Source of the DNA: Desulfosediminicola flagellatus
GTDB taxonomy: Bacteria; Desulfobacterota; Desulfobulbia; Desulfobulbales; Desulfocapsaceae
DNA length: 64,000 nt
Assembly: GCF_005116655.2 (NCBI RefSeq)
Contig: NZ_CP050698.1
Location: 5,660,501 to 5,724,500, forward strand
Reading direction: 5' to 3'
In this document: positions 1-10,441 of the stretch, in pieces
Numbering within the stretch: position 1 is the stretch's first letter
Layout: each line of letters begins with the position of its first letter
Translations under genes and position numbers: made by a program
Notes under the pieces: model-generated
Told to the model about the DNA's origin: nothing
Seen by the model: only the letters and a program-made list of their open reading frames with translations
Database searches by the model: none

Positions 1-1895
1 CCTTTGTTTTGAATCCTCCACGCAGTGCAACAAGTCTGAACATCACCTTCAATAGCTTTAAAAGCCTCATCTGGAATCCCTTTCTTCAATAAAGCAGGTG
101 TTGTCCCAAGTACACTGTTTCCACACTGAATGTGATGGTCTAGAAACGAAAGTGGCTTTCCAGGCTCAACAGCCTCCAGCCATAACGCTGTTCGACATAA
201 CTCAACAGCTAAAGGATTAACATCAACTCCGTAAATGCAGTGCCCTATAACCTCTCGTAAAGCGTGTCGGTAGTCAGCTTCTGTCGGCTGGTCAGCCCCC
301 GCCTCCACTTGTGCAAGCCCAGCAGCCAATCGTCGAGCAGCAGCTAGCAAAAAGTGCCCTGACCCACATGCAGGATCACAAACTGTAATACCAAGCAATG
401 CTCCTCGGGGGTCGCTTTTATTAGTAGCCAGTCGATCTTCAATCACCGGCTCCAGCGCAGATTTAATCAATTCTTGGACCAGCGAATCCGGCGTATAATA
501 GGAACCAGTCAGCTTTCGCGTGTGTCCAGCCGCATCCCCCTCACCTTCCTCATCCCCCAAGAAGCTGAAATGCCACTGCCCATCAACCCTTACCTTTGGT
601 ATTAATTCAAGGAGTGACTCGTAAACTGACCCAAGTTCTTCGGTGTCCATATCCCTATAATTGATACGAGTTAGCACACCTTTGTTTTCAAAAAAGCAAA
701 GTTTAAAAATAGCACTATAGAGATAGCGATTGTCAATCAATGTTGATTCAAGGTGGCTACACTGGTCCTTTGCAAACAGTCCACCCAGGGCTGGCTGTGC
801 TAGAAGCGGCTGGCCTTCAGAAAATCCTTCAAATGTAATGAGCAGCTGCTGCCACGCATCATCATAGCTGTCCCAATACCGCCGATATCTGGACCTTTCA
901 CGGAGATTGTCAAGGCTATAGCCATCTCTATATACTTTTTGTTGCCGGACGTCTGCATCGGGATCGAGAAGCACCCCTCTATCCTCAGTTGTCAATAGAA
1001 AAAGAAAACGGTAGATCAGCCGGAGCAACTCCTGAAAAAAGAGGTCTGTTGTCAGCGTGCCTTCTTGAACTTGTTTGCGGAAATCGCTATTTTGGGGGTG
1101 CGTAACAAAACCTGTACCCAATAAGCGCAAAGCTTCAGTAACACCGTGGCTCAACTCACCAAGCACTCTTTCCCCGTCATCTTGCCCCTGCTCCCTCCAC
1201 TGCTCCAGGAAACATTTTTCTATTCTACTTTCCTGGGGGGAAAATCGCGTTTCATGTAGGAGCAACCATGTCAGAGTAAAATCGACATAAAGTTCTTCTT
1301 CAAAAATCTGCTCTAGGTTAATTTCAATATAGGCAGGTCGGGTGAGTGCAGGGTTATCTCGCAACAACCTTAATGTGTACCCGTTTGATACAATTGCCCA
1401 AAGACAGTTATCTTCAGCATTAAGGTACTCCTGAGCGAGACCCGCTGGTGACCGTTTTCGACCTTCTTCTCCAAAAGCTACAGCACCCTTATCTAAAAGA
1501 TGTTCTGGCTTAGTAAGAACAAAAGGGACCGCCTTATTAAAGGCCATATGAGTGATAGGAAACTGTCGCTCATTTATTGATATTGGCCCAACACCTGCTA
1601 TTTCAAAATCGAATACTTTTGTAAAGAGAGGTAGCAGCCACTGCTCAACAGTAATTTTGTGAGAATCCTGATCTTCCCGGGAAGATAGATCTTTAAATTG
1701 CTCCCATCTCGCCTGAGCTATACGCCAGTATCTGCCCAGCTCATCGCTCAGTTTTAGCCCTTTTTCAACACCATATTCTTCAGATTTCTGGCCCGGCAAC
1801 TTAAACTGCCGCAATGATGTGAGCACTGAAGCCGAAAGAAGACCGCCCTCTATGCGAATGGCCGGGTGTCCGGTATCACTAATTATTTTTGCCAT
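1..1895 (-). CDS. N6-adenine DNA methyltransferase, DISARM/BREX-like (partial, C-terminus outside window)
   Basis: The reading frame is open from an ATG at 1895 to the window edge (631 codons). About 490 residues of N-terminal region precede a methyltransferase core: GSYYTPDSLVQEL, then the S-adenosylmethionine motif CDPACGSGHFLLAAAR, then GVDVNPLAVELCR. This arrangement is typical of large class I Eco57I/PglX/DrmMI-type adenine methylases, which mark host DNA in defence systems. The catalytic NPPY-type motif should lie beyond the edge, so activity cannot be judged here. It starts 10 bp after the SNF2 gene on the same strand, so the two are almost certainly co-transcribed. The family call is firm; the DISARM assignment is inferred from the neighbours. 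Confidence 0.85.
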   Translation of the reverse strand, partial: MAKIISDTGHPAIRIEGGLLSASVLTSLRQFKLPGQKSEEYGVEKGLKLSDELGRYWRIAQARWEQFKDLSSREDQDSHKITVEQWLLPLFTKVFDFEIAGVGPISINERQFPITHMAFNKAVPFVLTKPEHLLDKGAVAFGEEGRKRSPAGLAQEYLNAEDNCLWAIVSNGYTLRLLRDNPALTRPAYIEINLEQIFEEELYVDFTLTWLLLHETRFSPQESRIEKCFLEQWREQGQDDGERVLGELSHGVTEALRLLGTGFVTHPQNSDFRKQVQEGTLTTDLFFQELLRLIYRFLFLLTTEDRGVLLDPDADVRQQKVYRDGYSLDNLRERSRYRRYWDSYDDAWQQLLITFEGFSEGQPLLAQPALGGLFAKDQCSHLESTLIDNRYLYSAIFKLCFFENKGVLTRINYRDMDTEELGSVYESLLELIPKVRVDGQWHFSFLGDEEGEGDAAGHTRKLTGSYYTPDSLVQELIKSALEPVIEDRLATNKSDPRGALLGITVCDPACGSGHFLLAAARRLAAGLAQVEAGADQPTEADYRHALREVIGHCIYGVDVNPLAVELCRTALWLEAVEPGKPLSFLDHHIQCGNSVLGTTPALLKKGIPDEAFKAIEGDVQTCCTAWRIQNK

Positions 1896-1905
1896 TATAT
1901 ATTCC

Positions 1906-4746
1906 TTAAAAAAGTGCCACGTCAGGGACCAGCACATAGACACCCATAACATCGACTGGGAGTTGTGGCTGCACTTGGTACTCACCACGTGCATCTGCAG
2001 CTTCTCGCACACGGCGATGGTCAGCTAACAGTTCTTTAGCATTCTGGGCCGCTATAGATTTAAACGTTTCATATAGGTCTGGCAAATTATCGATCGCTGT
2101 TGTTAATTCACGACTTCTTCGCTCAAAAGGCATATTTTTCGATACTTTTGACTGCATGAAGTCCAGTGCTTCGGCTTTAGGTAATATGCGTGTCTGGTCG
2201 CCTACAACTGCTACAGCTACAGCTTCTTCCGCCAACATTTCCCTGGCCTGCTTAGAACGCTTAATTGTTAAACGGTAGCGAAGCCTGAGAAGGTATACTG
2301 TTGCCTTAGTTGAGACGTCTTGAGTAAATACTGCTCCTGCGCGGGCGACAACATCGCTATTTTTACCACCTAATGCTTGCTCTGCGATGTAATTGGCGAG
2401 GTGAGTTACAAGTGGGTGTGTACGGTGAATATATTCTGCATTTTCAAGTAGAGGTGGGTAAACGAAGTCAATATTATTACGCGACATCAACCCGCTGCTT
2501 TCAAGTCGCTCACGTAAAGCCAATGGCAAATGTTGTAGTGGAGCATTGAACCCACCTTTTTTTCGTTGTTCGATTGGTGCCCCGAGCTTATCACAGGCAC
2601 GAAGAACAAATCGCTTTACGTCTTCATCGGTCCCCAACACTGCAAAAGCTTTCTCCCACTCGGGCATTACCTGCTCAGGTTTGAGTCTATTTTGGGCAAA
2701 TATTGTTCGGTGCTTTTTGGCTTTTTCTCTAGCTGACTCCCAGGCGTTATCAAGGCTATCTTCGAGGTCTTTCAGTGCTTTCGTTTCAAACAAACTTAAC
2801 TGCGTGCCACGTAAACTAGCGGCTGAAGCTTTCCCGTGTAATAAAACAGCCTCCATGATTGCATGGTTAATACGGTTATTATCCTCTGGCATTGGTACAC
2901 TTACACCAAGGGTTTTTCTGATCCTCTCGGCTTTTCTCAGAATAACCTTTAAAACAGCCCCATCTATAGGGTTATCTTCGCCATACAACATTAAAGCTTT
3001 TACTGCCAAAGCCTTTTGGCCGAATCTATCTACCCGGCCTTCACGCTGTTCGTGTCGTGTTGGGTTCCAACTCAAATCGTAATGAACAACTGCCGTGAAA
3101 AAATCCTGAAGGTTAATACCTTCTGATAGGCAATCTGTGGCAACAAGAATTGGTGGCTTTTCGCTATCGCGTAAGGCCATAATTCGCTCTTGCCTTTCTG
3201 GGGGGGTTAGTTGGCCCGTGACAGTAAGCACCTCGAACTTCTTAAATTTCTTTGCAAGCTCAATTCCCAGATATTCAGCTGTTGCGATATAACGGCAAAA
3301 GATAACGGGATGATATCCACCTTCAGTAATCTCTTTTAACGATGCAATGAGCTTTTTTAATTTTGGATCGCCAGAGCTCTTTAACGATCTCGCTCTTTCA
3401 ATCATTTTATTAAGAAGTTGTTCATCCTCAGCCAAAGCAGCACCAGGCTCGATGTCATCAGTATCTAGCCCAAACTCATCAGCACCATCAAAAACAGATA
3501 CAGCACCTTTATTATCAAGAACCTCGATCGAGTTCTCTGAATTACCTTCATCGCTAATAGTATTGGCAAGTCGTGTCTTCAGAGCCCGAATGGCTGCTTG
3601 GGGTGATGAAGAAATACAACGGAGTAAAGCGAGGGCAGCCCACCAGTTCATACGCTGCTGCAAACTGCCTTCTTCCTCCCGCTGTACCAACTCTCTCGTA
3701 TAATCGAGCACATCTTGAAACAGGTCACCCCAGGAACCGGTAAGTTTATACGTTGTCTCAGCTGTGTATCTATCTGGAAACAGGTTACCTTCCTGCCACT
3801 CCTTAATGTCTTGCCTTCGTCGCTGGACAAAGTGATCTGCAAGTTTTCGGCGTAATGGATCATCTGCAGAGGCGACTTCTTTCAATTTGCCAAATTCAGG
3901 CCTAATTAAACTAAGAAGATTGTAGAATGCATCCTCATCACCACTGTGTGGGGTTGCTGTGAGAAGAATGAGATGTCGCGATTGTTTTTTAGAAAGATCC
4001 TTCAACAACTCAAATCGTAACTGTCGCCCCTGCCCAGTTCGCGAACAGGTGTGTGCTTCATCAACAATGACCATGTCGGGACATTGTTCTGCAAAAGCAT
4101 CCCTACGGTTTTTATTTTTAATGTAATCAAGGCTGACAACTGTATACGGGTATTCAGTAAATATAGAGCTTCCGGCAGGAAGACCTCTTTCTAAGCGCGA
4201 GGCTGTACTCGTTCGCACTATTGCGGGGTCAAGGTGGAATCTATTTTTCAATTCCTGTTTCCACTGATCACAAAGATGTGGCGGGCAGAGGACTGTAAAG
4301 CTATTCACCTCTCCCCGGTCAATCATCTCCCGTACAATAAGCCCGGCCTCGATAGTTTTACCGATGCCAACATCATCTGCGATAAGCAGTCGGATATCCT
4401 CCAGCTTAAGAGCCATCATCAATGGAACCAACTGGTACGCTCGTGGCTCGACAGCAATGTTGCCGAAAGAACGAAATGGGCCAGCACCATTACGCAATTT
4501 CAACATGAGTGCATCACGAAGCAACAAACCTGCAGACTGGATTCCTGCTTCTTCTACTTTCGGTGGAGGAAAGGTTGCCTGTATTACTGGGTTCCGTTCA
4601 AGTGAACTGCAGATAACCGTAACGCTATCATCACCGCTACCCGCAGGCCGAAGGTGTAGAATATCACCTTCCGATTGCGGCATTACAACCCATTCACGAC
4701 CACGGGCACTTACAATGCTACCAGGCTGAAAGTTCACTTCATTCAT
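1906..4746 (-). CDS. SNF2-family helicase/ATPase, DrmD-like
   Basis: A 946-residue SF2/SNF2 ATPase. Walker A is DDVGIGKT (about residues 124-131), motif II is DEAH (229-232), motif III is TATPHSGDED, and the helicase C lobe has the motif VI stretch QREGRVDRFGQ. The N-terminal region (SARGREWVVMP) and overall layout match the stand-alone SNF2 proteins that accompany defence methylases, such as DrmD of class 1 DISARM. The start codon overlaps the stop of the upstream helicase gene (ATGA), and the methylase gene follows after 10 bp, so this is the middle gene of an operon. Expected role: ATP-driven DNA translocation in the defence complex. The exact system name is inferred. Confidence 0.85.
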   Translation of the reverse strand: MNEVNFQPGSIVSARGREWVVMPQSEGDILHLRPAGSGDDSVTVICSSLERNPVIQATFPPPKVEEAGIQSAGLLLRDALMLKLRNGAGPFRSFGNIAVEPRAYQLVPLMMALKLEDIRLLIADDVGIGKTIEAGLIVREMIDRGEVNSFTVLCPPHLCDQWKQELKNRFHLDPAIVRTSTASRLERGLPAGSSIFTEYPYTVVSLDYIKNKNRRDAFAEQCPDMVIVDEAHTCSRTGQGRQLRFELLKDLSKKQSRHLILLTATPHSGDEDAFYNLLSLIRPEFGKLKEVASADDPLRRKLADHFVQRRRQDIKEWQEGNLFPDRYTAETTYKLTGSWGDLFQDVLDYTRELVQREEEGSLQQRMNWWAALALLRCISSSPQAAIRALKTRLANTISDEGNSENSIEVLDNKGAVSVFDGADEFGLDTDDIEPGAALAEDEQLLNKMIERARSLKSSGDPKLKKLIASLKEITEGGYHPVIFCRYIATAEYLGIELAKKFKKFEVLTVTGQLTPPERQERIMALRDSEKPPILVATDCLSEGINLQDFFTAVVHYDLSWNPTRHEQREGRVDRFGQKALAVKALMLYGEDNPIDGAVLKVILRKAERIRKTLGVSVPMPEDNNRINHAIMEAVLLHGKASAASLRGTQLSLFETKALKDLEDSLDNAWESAREKAKKHRTIFAQNRLKPEQVMPEWEKAFAVLGTDEDVKRFVLRACDKLGAPIEQRKKGGFNAPLQHLPLALRERLESSGLMSRNNIDFVYPPLLENAEYIHRTHPLVTHLANYIAEQALGGKNSDVVARAGAVFTQDVSTKATVYLLRLRYRLTIKRSKQAREMLAEEAVAVAVVGDQTRILPKAEALDFMQSKVSKNMPFERRSRELTTAIDNLPDLYETFKSIAAQNAKELLADHRRVREAADARGEYQVQPQLPVDVMGVYVLVPDVALF

Positions 4747-7700
4747 TGTTTTGGTACTCCAAATACTTCCGGAAATTTTGCAAACACATTAGGCCAACGG
4801 TCCTCTTCCTTAGGAAAACGAATAACAGTTATACCCGCATCCTCAAGTCGCCGTGTTATATCGTCATCGATCTTTTGCTGACCTGGATTCTCGTGATGAG
4901 GCCCGTCAATATACACTGCTGCCTGATGATCGCGATAAATAAAATCGGGCCTAGTCTCAAAGCCGGAGATTACGACCTGAGCAGAATCAGGCTTATGGTA
5001 TCCCTGCTGTTCAACATGCTTTAGCCAACTCTGCTCAAGCGAGCTATTTGCCATGCGATACAGCTCTTCTGTCTGCTGCTCCGCACTGCGTCCTTCACTT
5101 GATTTATTAATTGACGACCTGATTAGTGCACAAAGGATATCGAAGACCTGAGGGTTACGGCGATCTATCATTTCGTGATCCATCTGATTGTAGTAACTAA
5201 GCAGACAACGATAGCAGCCAGCTTCACATTCAGGCTTAACATCGCAATCATCAGGGGTACCTGTTAGCCAGCCATCTTTGCTTTCATAGTGGCAAATCTG
5301 CAATGCTCTGGCTGCCACTCGTGAAATAGCACCAGAATCTGAAACAAGTCGAGTCAACACACCTGCTCCACCTTCTGCAGATTCATATAATAATATCGAT
5401 TTTCGATGTTCTCTGTGAGGTAGTGGTTCCGCCATAAGTTCTGACTCTTCAATTTGGAACTCTTCTTCAATACCTCGCTTTAAAGCCATTTGAAGGGTTG
5501 TGATCACATGCTCATCAAGATCCTGACTTGGTTGAACGATGAGGATATTCCGACGATCTTCGACATATGGAGAAATTCTTTGGATTTGTTTCTCTTCTCT
5601 TTCGGCTGCATCATTTTCATCTGTCGGTGCCTGCTCATCTTTACTCCAGTACCCTGTCGCTGCATCGATATTGAAACCAAAAATTGATTTCTCCTTCCGT
5701 CGACGCCAACCGAGGTTCACTCTCCATACTGTTGCTGCAGGGGCATATTGCAAGGTAAGAATATGCTCATCACCACTAGTAATTTCTGCCGAAATAACAC
5801 GGAGTTTTTTATCTACTTTTGCAAACTGAATAGTAGTCTGCATATCATACCCTTGCCGTGTCCTCTCCTCTTCGTCGCTGGTGATCCGGTAAGCCCGTTG
5901 TGTGCTAACATTTTCAACACGAAAGAGGTTTCTGATATGCAATCCTCCTTCAATATCCTCGCCACAAGCCCAGCATTTCTCATCTTCTAGTTGTTGATGA
6001 AAATGACCATAGCCACAACTTGGGCAAAGTCGGGCTTCTTCCGTCGTCAAACCAGGTTGCTCTAAATTCTGACTATCCCTGACACCAAGAATTACTTTTT
6101 TGACACGATACTGGCTGCCTTCGTGGTAGATGAGGCTCAATGGGCCAAACTCAGATATTGCCAAAAAGCGAGGCCTGGCCAAAAATCTATCCCGACCGAC
6201 CTTACCTCGTCGTGCAGGCATATATGCCATGAGTGGTAAACGTGGGAAGTTATAGCCAGGTAAAAAACCTTGACTAGCAAGGTACCGGTAAGTCGCAAAA
6301 TCTGAATTATAAGCAGAACCTGCATTGAGTAAGAGATTCAACTGAGTCTGAGCTTCCCCATACCTTTTACCTGCTGCTTTACGCTCACGCTCGCTTGCTG
6401 CTGGATTACTTGTGATTTTATGAGCAGTATTCAACTGCTGCAATGTTGCTGCGTAGAGTTGCCGCCACCGATCCAAGGCCTTGTCGAACCCCCGAAACAT
6501 CCCCTGCACAGTCTTGTCTAGCCATGTTGAGAGCGCATCCTCTATTGAGTCAGTGGGGTTTAACCATACTCCACGAGCTTGCTCCAGCTCAGGTCCGAGC
6601 ATTCTAAGAAGATTCAAACCGCGTGCAGATGCTTGCTCCTTGACCTTTATGGTGTCCATCTGCTCAACAAATTCGTCCAAAATCGGCATGACATCCGGTT
6701 GCTCCATATTGAGCATATCGTTGACAGTCCGAGGCAGGACTTTGCGCGTCTCGTTTAACCAAACCGCATGGAGGTGGCTTGCTACAAGATCCTCGTTGGC
6801 CAAGTCAAGAGTTGGTGGGCTCACATGACCATGGACCATTCGTGCAGGATCGATAAAGAAATATTGATCGTGTGGGCTTAAAGCAGCACAATATGTGAGT
6901 ACATAGGCGGGTTGGCCAGATCTTCCTGCACGGCCACTACGTTGTGCATAGTTTGCAGGAGTTGGTGGGACATTGCGCATATAGACAGTGTTTAAAGTTG
7001 CTATATCCACTCCCAGTTCCATCGTCGGAGAACAGAACATGGCTCGTAATTCTGCGCGACGAAATCGCCCTTCGCGTTCTTCCCGTTCTGCAGGATCTAC
7101 CTGAGCTGTATGTTCACGTGCCTCCATTTCAAAGAGAGTTCTTTTACTATTCTGCAAAAGATCTGCAACCGTTTTATACAACCCAATAAAATAAGCATTA
7201 TCTGAAGAGTGTGACATTAACAGATCATCTTGTTGACCGGGTTCGGTTATCTGCCATTGCAAGAATTCACCTAAAAGCTGGTAACCTGTCAGGTCTTTAG
7301 CCACTTCTACCCTTTCTACAAGACCATAACTGCGTAATAGAGTTAGCAGGTCAGCGAGAAGGAGTGGATAACTTGCCTCCTTGATTGGGTCAAGCATACC
7401 AAAGTCATCACCCCATACTGATTTTTTCTTGAGGGCTTGCCCGAGCAATGAACGAGATGAGCCTGATACAATATCAAAACGATTTTTAAGGCCTGGTGGC
7501 TTCGAGTAAGGGAGAAACGTACTTGCCTCCTGCAACTTCTCTTCTTCAGTAAACCCCCATGGCTCCTTCAAATATTGGTAACTCTGATTTTTAAATTGTT
7601 CTTGCTGAAGAGGGTCTAAAAACCTGCTTTTAATACAGAGACTGCGACGCATAGCATCAAGTATAAGACGTAATGCACGTAGTCTCGTCTCAATGCTCGT

Positions 7701-9968
7701 TGCTTGTAGACCTGGATACGTCGTCTTATCCCACTCTTCCTGATCCTCACAAAGGTCTTTTAATCCTTCATAATCAATTTTCAGCAACCCCAACTGTTCA
7801 AGATTAGGGTTGTTATATCGCCAACCTCTTCTCAGATCAAAATACAGACGATACCCAAGTACGTTTCGCATTGTCTCTTCTGCGCGTTTTCTGCCGGGCC
7901 CTTTCGCATCTGGGTTTTCCAGATAATCAGCTCCGCTCTGATCAAAACCAAGTTGGGCAAACACCTGCTGGGCAATTACGCTATCACTGAGATATCCTCC
8001 TTTTGTACACTGTACGGCCGAAAGCAGAGCCCCGCGTAAAAGAAGAATTTGCACAAAGTCATTAAAGTGGCCTGCTTGCAACGATGCATCTTGCCTATTA
8101 TCCGTAAATCCAAGAATTTTCTTAGCCTGTGCAGACAACTCGTTATCTTGTTCCAGCATATAGGTAAGCGCAGATATCGCAAGAACCGTAGATGCAGAGG
8201 ACCTACCTTCCCCACTTAGACCGGTAAGCCTGATTGCGTCTCTTCCACGAGCGGCATGAGCAACCCCACAATGTAAACAGAAACGGAAACTACCAGGGAT
8301 AAACCAACCTAAATCTCCGTTCTGCGAAGGACTGCCAGCAGGATTCACTAAAAATTGAATAGGTTTGTATTTTTTGAAGTTGGATTTGATTCTTGTTTTC
8401 CCTTTGAACTCTTCAATCCAATTTTCTGGGTAACTTTCCAGAGCATGTTCATCCCAGGAACTTTCAGGATCAAAGATGAAAAATCCAAAATTTACCTCAT
8501 CATCATCATGTGCCCGCTCATCAATGTTTCTTGGACTAAAATGGTTTCCGCCTTTGTCTTGTTCATGCCATACCGGATGGTATTCTTGACCGCATTGTCT
8601 GCAAAAGTGGACACCAAAAAATTTCTTATTACGATCTCCTGGAAAAAATTTCTGACCGCTTAAATCAAATTGTCTCTTACCTACTGTCTCAAATGTTGAG
8701 AAAAGTGTGTTAGCACCGGAAATAAATTGGTGAAGACGAAACGCGAAGAGTGCTTTCCCGCGCTTATCACGGCACTGGTATGCTCTTAACAAGAAATCAC
8801 GTAAGAACTTTTCACATTTTTCAACTGGAAGATTGCTATCACTCGCTAACTCTTGTGATGCACTTTTTAGAGTTTGAGGCTTTGCTCTGACCCATCTATC
8901 GTCTTCGCGTGCTAGTCCTAACGTCAACTCAACCCAGCTTGAAGCCAGATGTTCTCTGAATTCTTTAAATTTCGACAAATCTGGAAGACCTGCTTTTACC
9001 GCTGAAGCCAACGCTTCCCCCATAGGTTTATCTGCATATGGAGTTTGACGTTGTAATGTTTCTGTTACAATATTCTCTGCTTTGACAACAGTTCCGAATA
9101 TTTTCCCTGCAACTTCAGCCACAACCTCATTTCTAGCCTGTAGCGTACCTTCACTGGCCATCGTTGCTGATGTACCTACACACTGTACTTTTGAGTTCAA
9201 AGCCTCTCTGACACGCCGAACCAGCATCGCAACGTCTGCACCCTGCCTTCCTCTGTAGGTGTGCAACTCATCCAATACAAGAAAAGAAAGCCCTCGTGCA
9301 GAGCGCATTATAGATCTATCCAGATCATCCTGCCGAGTCATGAGCAACTCCAGCATCATGTAGTTCGTCAAGATAATGTCCGGTGGGTTAGCTGCCATAG
9401 CCTGACGTTCGGTCTGGCTTTCCTGCCCTGTGTATCGATTATACGTAACAGGCTTACCTTCACCATAATGACCAAGAAATTTATCCAGTTCTTCCAACTG
9501 GCTATTAACCAGGGCATTCATGGGATAAATAATAATGGCTTTAATCGAGGGAGGGCTTGATTTCCGATTTTTCAGGATCTTATCGATGATTGGGATAAGG
9601 TAGGCGAGTGATTTTCCTGATCCCGTACCAGTTGTAAGGACGTAGCTCTCGCCTGTTTGTGCAATATTAACAGCATCCATCTGATGCTTATGAAGAGTGA
9701 GAGGGACTCCTTGTGACCCGGGCGACCTATCAAACCGAAAAATATTTTGGCAAGTGGGGTGTAATTTCCCCTGTGCGACTAGCTGATCAACATTAGGTGC
9801 AGCAACAAACGAGGGATTTAACTGTATCAGTGGAGCAGGCCAGTATCGTTTTGAGTCGTATTCCCCATCCACAAACTCCTTGATGTCCTCAGACCTTATC
9901 TTACTGAAACTTCTGGTGAAAGAACTGTAGTTCTGGACAATATCATCACCATATTTAAAGACATCCAT
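4743..9968 (-). CDS. Large SF2 helicase with DUF1998 and C-terminal nuclease-like domain (DrmA/DrmB- or DruE-like)
   Basis: A 1741-residue protein. The N-terminal helicase has a Q-motif-like LHKHQMDAV (92-100), Walker A GTGSGKS (114-120), DELH (233-236), motif III GTSATM and motif VI QRSGRAGRSG. Several CxxC zinc knuckles are inserted in the middle (CRQCG, CLHCG, CPSCG, CWACG). Near the C-terminus a cysteine cluster ending CEAGCYRCLLSYYNQ is characteristic of DUF1998. The last about 100 residues contain RPDFIYRDHQAAVYIDGPHH and TRRLEDAGITVIRFP, resembling DUF559/Vsr-like PD-(D/E)XK nuclease folds. In DISARM the helicase (DrmA) and DUF1998 protein (DrmB) are separate; here they are in one chain, as in Druantia DruE. 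An AGCAGGC ribosome-binding region precedes the ATG. It is the first gene of the minus-strand operon. Confidence 0.85.
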   Translation of the reverse strand: MDVFKYGDDIVQNYSSFTRSFSKIRSEDIKEFVDGEYDSKRYWPAPLIQLNPSFVAAPNVDQLVAQGKLHPTCQNIFRFDRSPGSQGVPLTLHKHQMDAVNIAQTGESYVLTTGTGSGKSLAYLIPIIDKILKNRKSSPPSIKAIIIYPMNALVNSQLEELDKFLGHYGEGKPVTYNRYTGQESQTERQAMAANPPDIILTNYMMLELLMTRQDDLDRSIMRSARGLSFLVLDELHTYRGRQGADVAMLVRRVREALNSKVQCVGTSATMASEGTLQARNEVVAEVAGKIFGTVVKAENIVTETLQRQTPYADKPMGEALASAVKAGLPDLSKFKEFREHLASSWVELTLGLAREDDRWVRAKPQTLKSASQELASDSNLPVEKCEKFLRDFLLRAYQCRDKRGKALFAFRLHQFISGANTLFSTFETVGKRQFDLSGQKFFPGDRNKKFFGVHFCRQCGQEYHPVWHEQDKGGNHFSPRNIDERAHDDDEVNFGFFIFDPESSWDEHALESYPENWIEEFKGKTRIKSNFKKYKPIQFLVNPAGSPSQNGDLGWFIPGSFRFCLHCGVAHAARGRDAIRLTGLSGEGRSSASTVLAISALTYMLEQDNELSAQAKKILGFTDNRQDASLQAGHFNDFVQILLLRGALLSAVQCTKGGYLSDSVIAQQVFAQLGFDQSGADYLENPDAKGPGRKRAEETMRNVLGYRLYFDLRRGWRYNNPNLEQLGLLKIDYEGLKDLCEDQEEWDKTTYPGLQATSIETRLRALRLILDAMRRSLCIKSRFLDPLQQEQFKNQSYQYLKEPWGFTEEEKLQEASTFLPYSKPPGLKNRFDIVSGSSRSLLGQALKKKSVWGDDFGMLDPIKEASYPLLLADLLTLLRSYGLVERVEVAKDLTGYQLLGEFLQWQITEPGQQDDLLMSHSSDNAYFIGLYKTVADLLQNSKRTLFEMEAREHTAQVDPAEREEREGRFRRAELRAMFCSPTMELGVDIATLNTVYMRNVPPTPANYAQRSGRAGRSGQPAYVLTYCAALSPHDQYFFIDPARMVHGHVSPPTLDLANEDLVASHLHAVWLNETRKVLPRTVNDMLNMEQPDVMPILDEFVEQMDTIKVKEQASARGLNLLRMLGPELEQARGVWLNPTDSIEDALSTWLDKTVQGMFRGFDKALDRWRQLYAATLQQLNTAHKITSNPAASERERKAAGKRYGEAQTQLNLLLNAGSAYNSDFATYRYLASQGFLPGYNFPRLPLMAYMPARRGKVGRDRFLARPRFLAISEFGPLSLIYHEGSQYRVKKVILGVRDSQNLEQPGLTTEEARLCPSCGYGHFHQQLEDEKCWACGEDIEGGLHIRNLFRVENVSTQRAYRITSDEEERTRQGYDMQTTIQFAKVDKKLRVISAEITSGDEHILTLQYAPAATVWRVNLGWRRRKEKSIFGFNIDAATGYWSKDEQAPTDENDAAEREEKQIQRISPYVEDRRNILIVQPSQDLDEHVITTLQMALKRGIEEEFQIEESELMAEPLPHREHRKSILLYESAEGGAGVLTRLVSDSGAISRVAARALQICHYESKDGWLTGTPDDCDVKPECEAGCYRCLLSYYNQMDHEMIDRRNPQVFDILCALIRSSINKSSEGRSAEQQTEELYRMANSSLEQSWLKHVEQQGYHKPDSAQVVISGFETRPDFIYRDHQAAVYIDGPHHENPGQQKIDDDITRRLEDAGITVIRFPKEEDRWPNVFAKFPEVFGVPKQ

Positions 9969-10441
9969 GCCTGCTCCAAAAGTTCAAATTTACCGTAAAT
10001 CGAGAAGTGTTATGAGATTATCAAGTATTTAAATTAACAAGGAAAGATCACAATAAGAATAGTAAGTTTTGGTTATTTGCACAAATTAAAACACATTTAG
10101 AAAAAACATACAGGCTCATAATCTATCAAGCACTTGTTTAAACGTCTTTTCAGATTGTCATCCAACCATAAACATCAGCACCTGAACAAATCTTTCAGAC
10201 CTGAAATATGAACGATTTAAAAAATCTATCTCAAATCATAAGTCAACATTTTGCACGAATGACAACCAACTCATACTGAAAAAGCTCTAATTTTTTTTCA
10301 ACTTAAAGCACGAATAGTAATGTTTAATTGAGATTGATTGAGTACCCTCAATACTACTTAGTAGCATACCTTCCTATTAACCACACAGGCAATAACCACC
10401 TGATTTATCTTTAACTCACGATAACACCTCCCACAAAAATT
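9969..10441. other. AT-rich divergent intergenic region
   Basis: This 473-bp stretch separates the minus-strand defence operon from the plus-strand MFS gene and must hold both promoters. No coding frame is supported. A symmetric TTTCAG-N2-CTGAAA element at 10193-10206 is the clearest possible operator. No promoter boxes were convincing enough to place. Confidence 0.6.
10193..10206. promoter_or_regulatory. Possible operator, 14-bp inverted repeat
   Basis: TTTCAG and CTGAAA form a perfect inverted repeat with a 2-nt spacer, in the region between divergent promoters. The symmetry is seen directly; a regulatory role is inferred and no cognate regulator is identified. Confidence 0.25.

Noticed and set aside
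10193..10206. LexA-type SOS box
   Set aside because: The symmetric CAG/CTG element has a 2-nt spacer that does not fit known LexA boxes.
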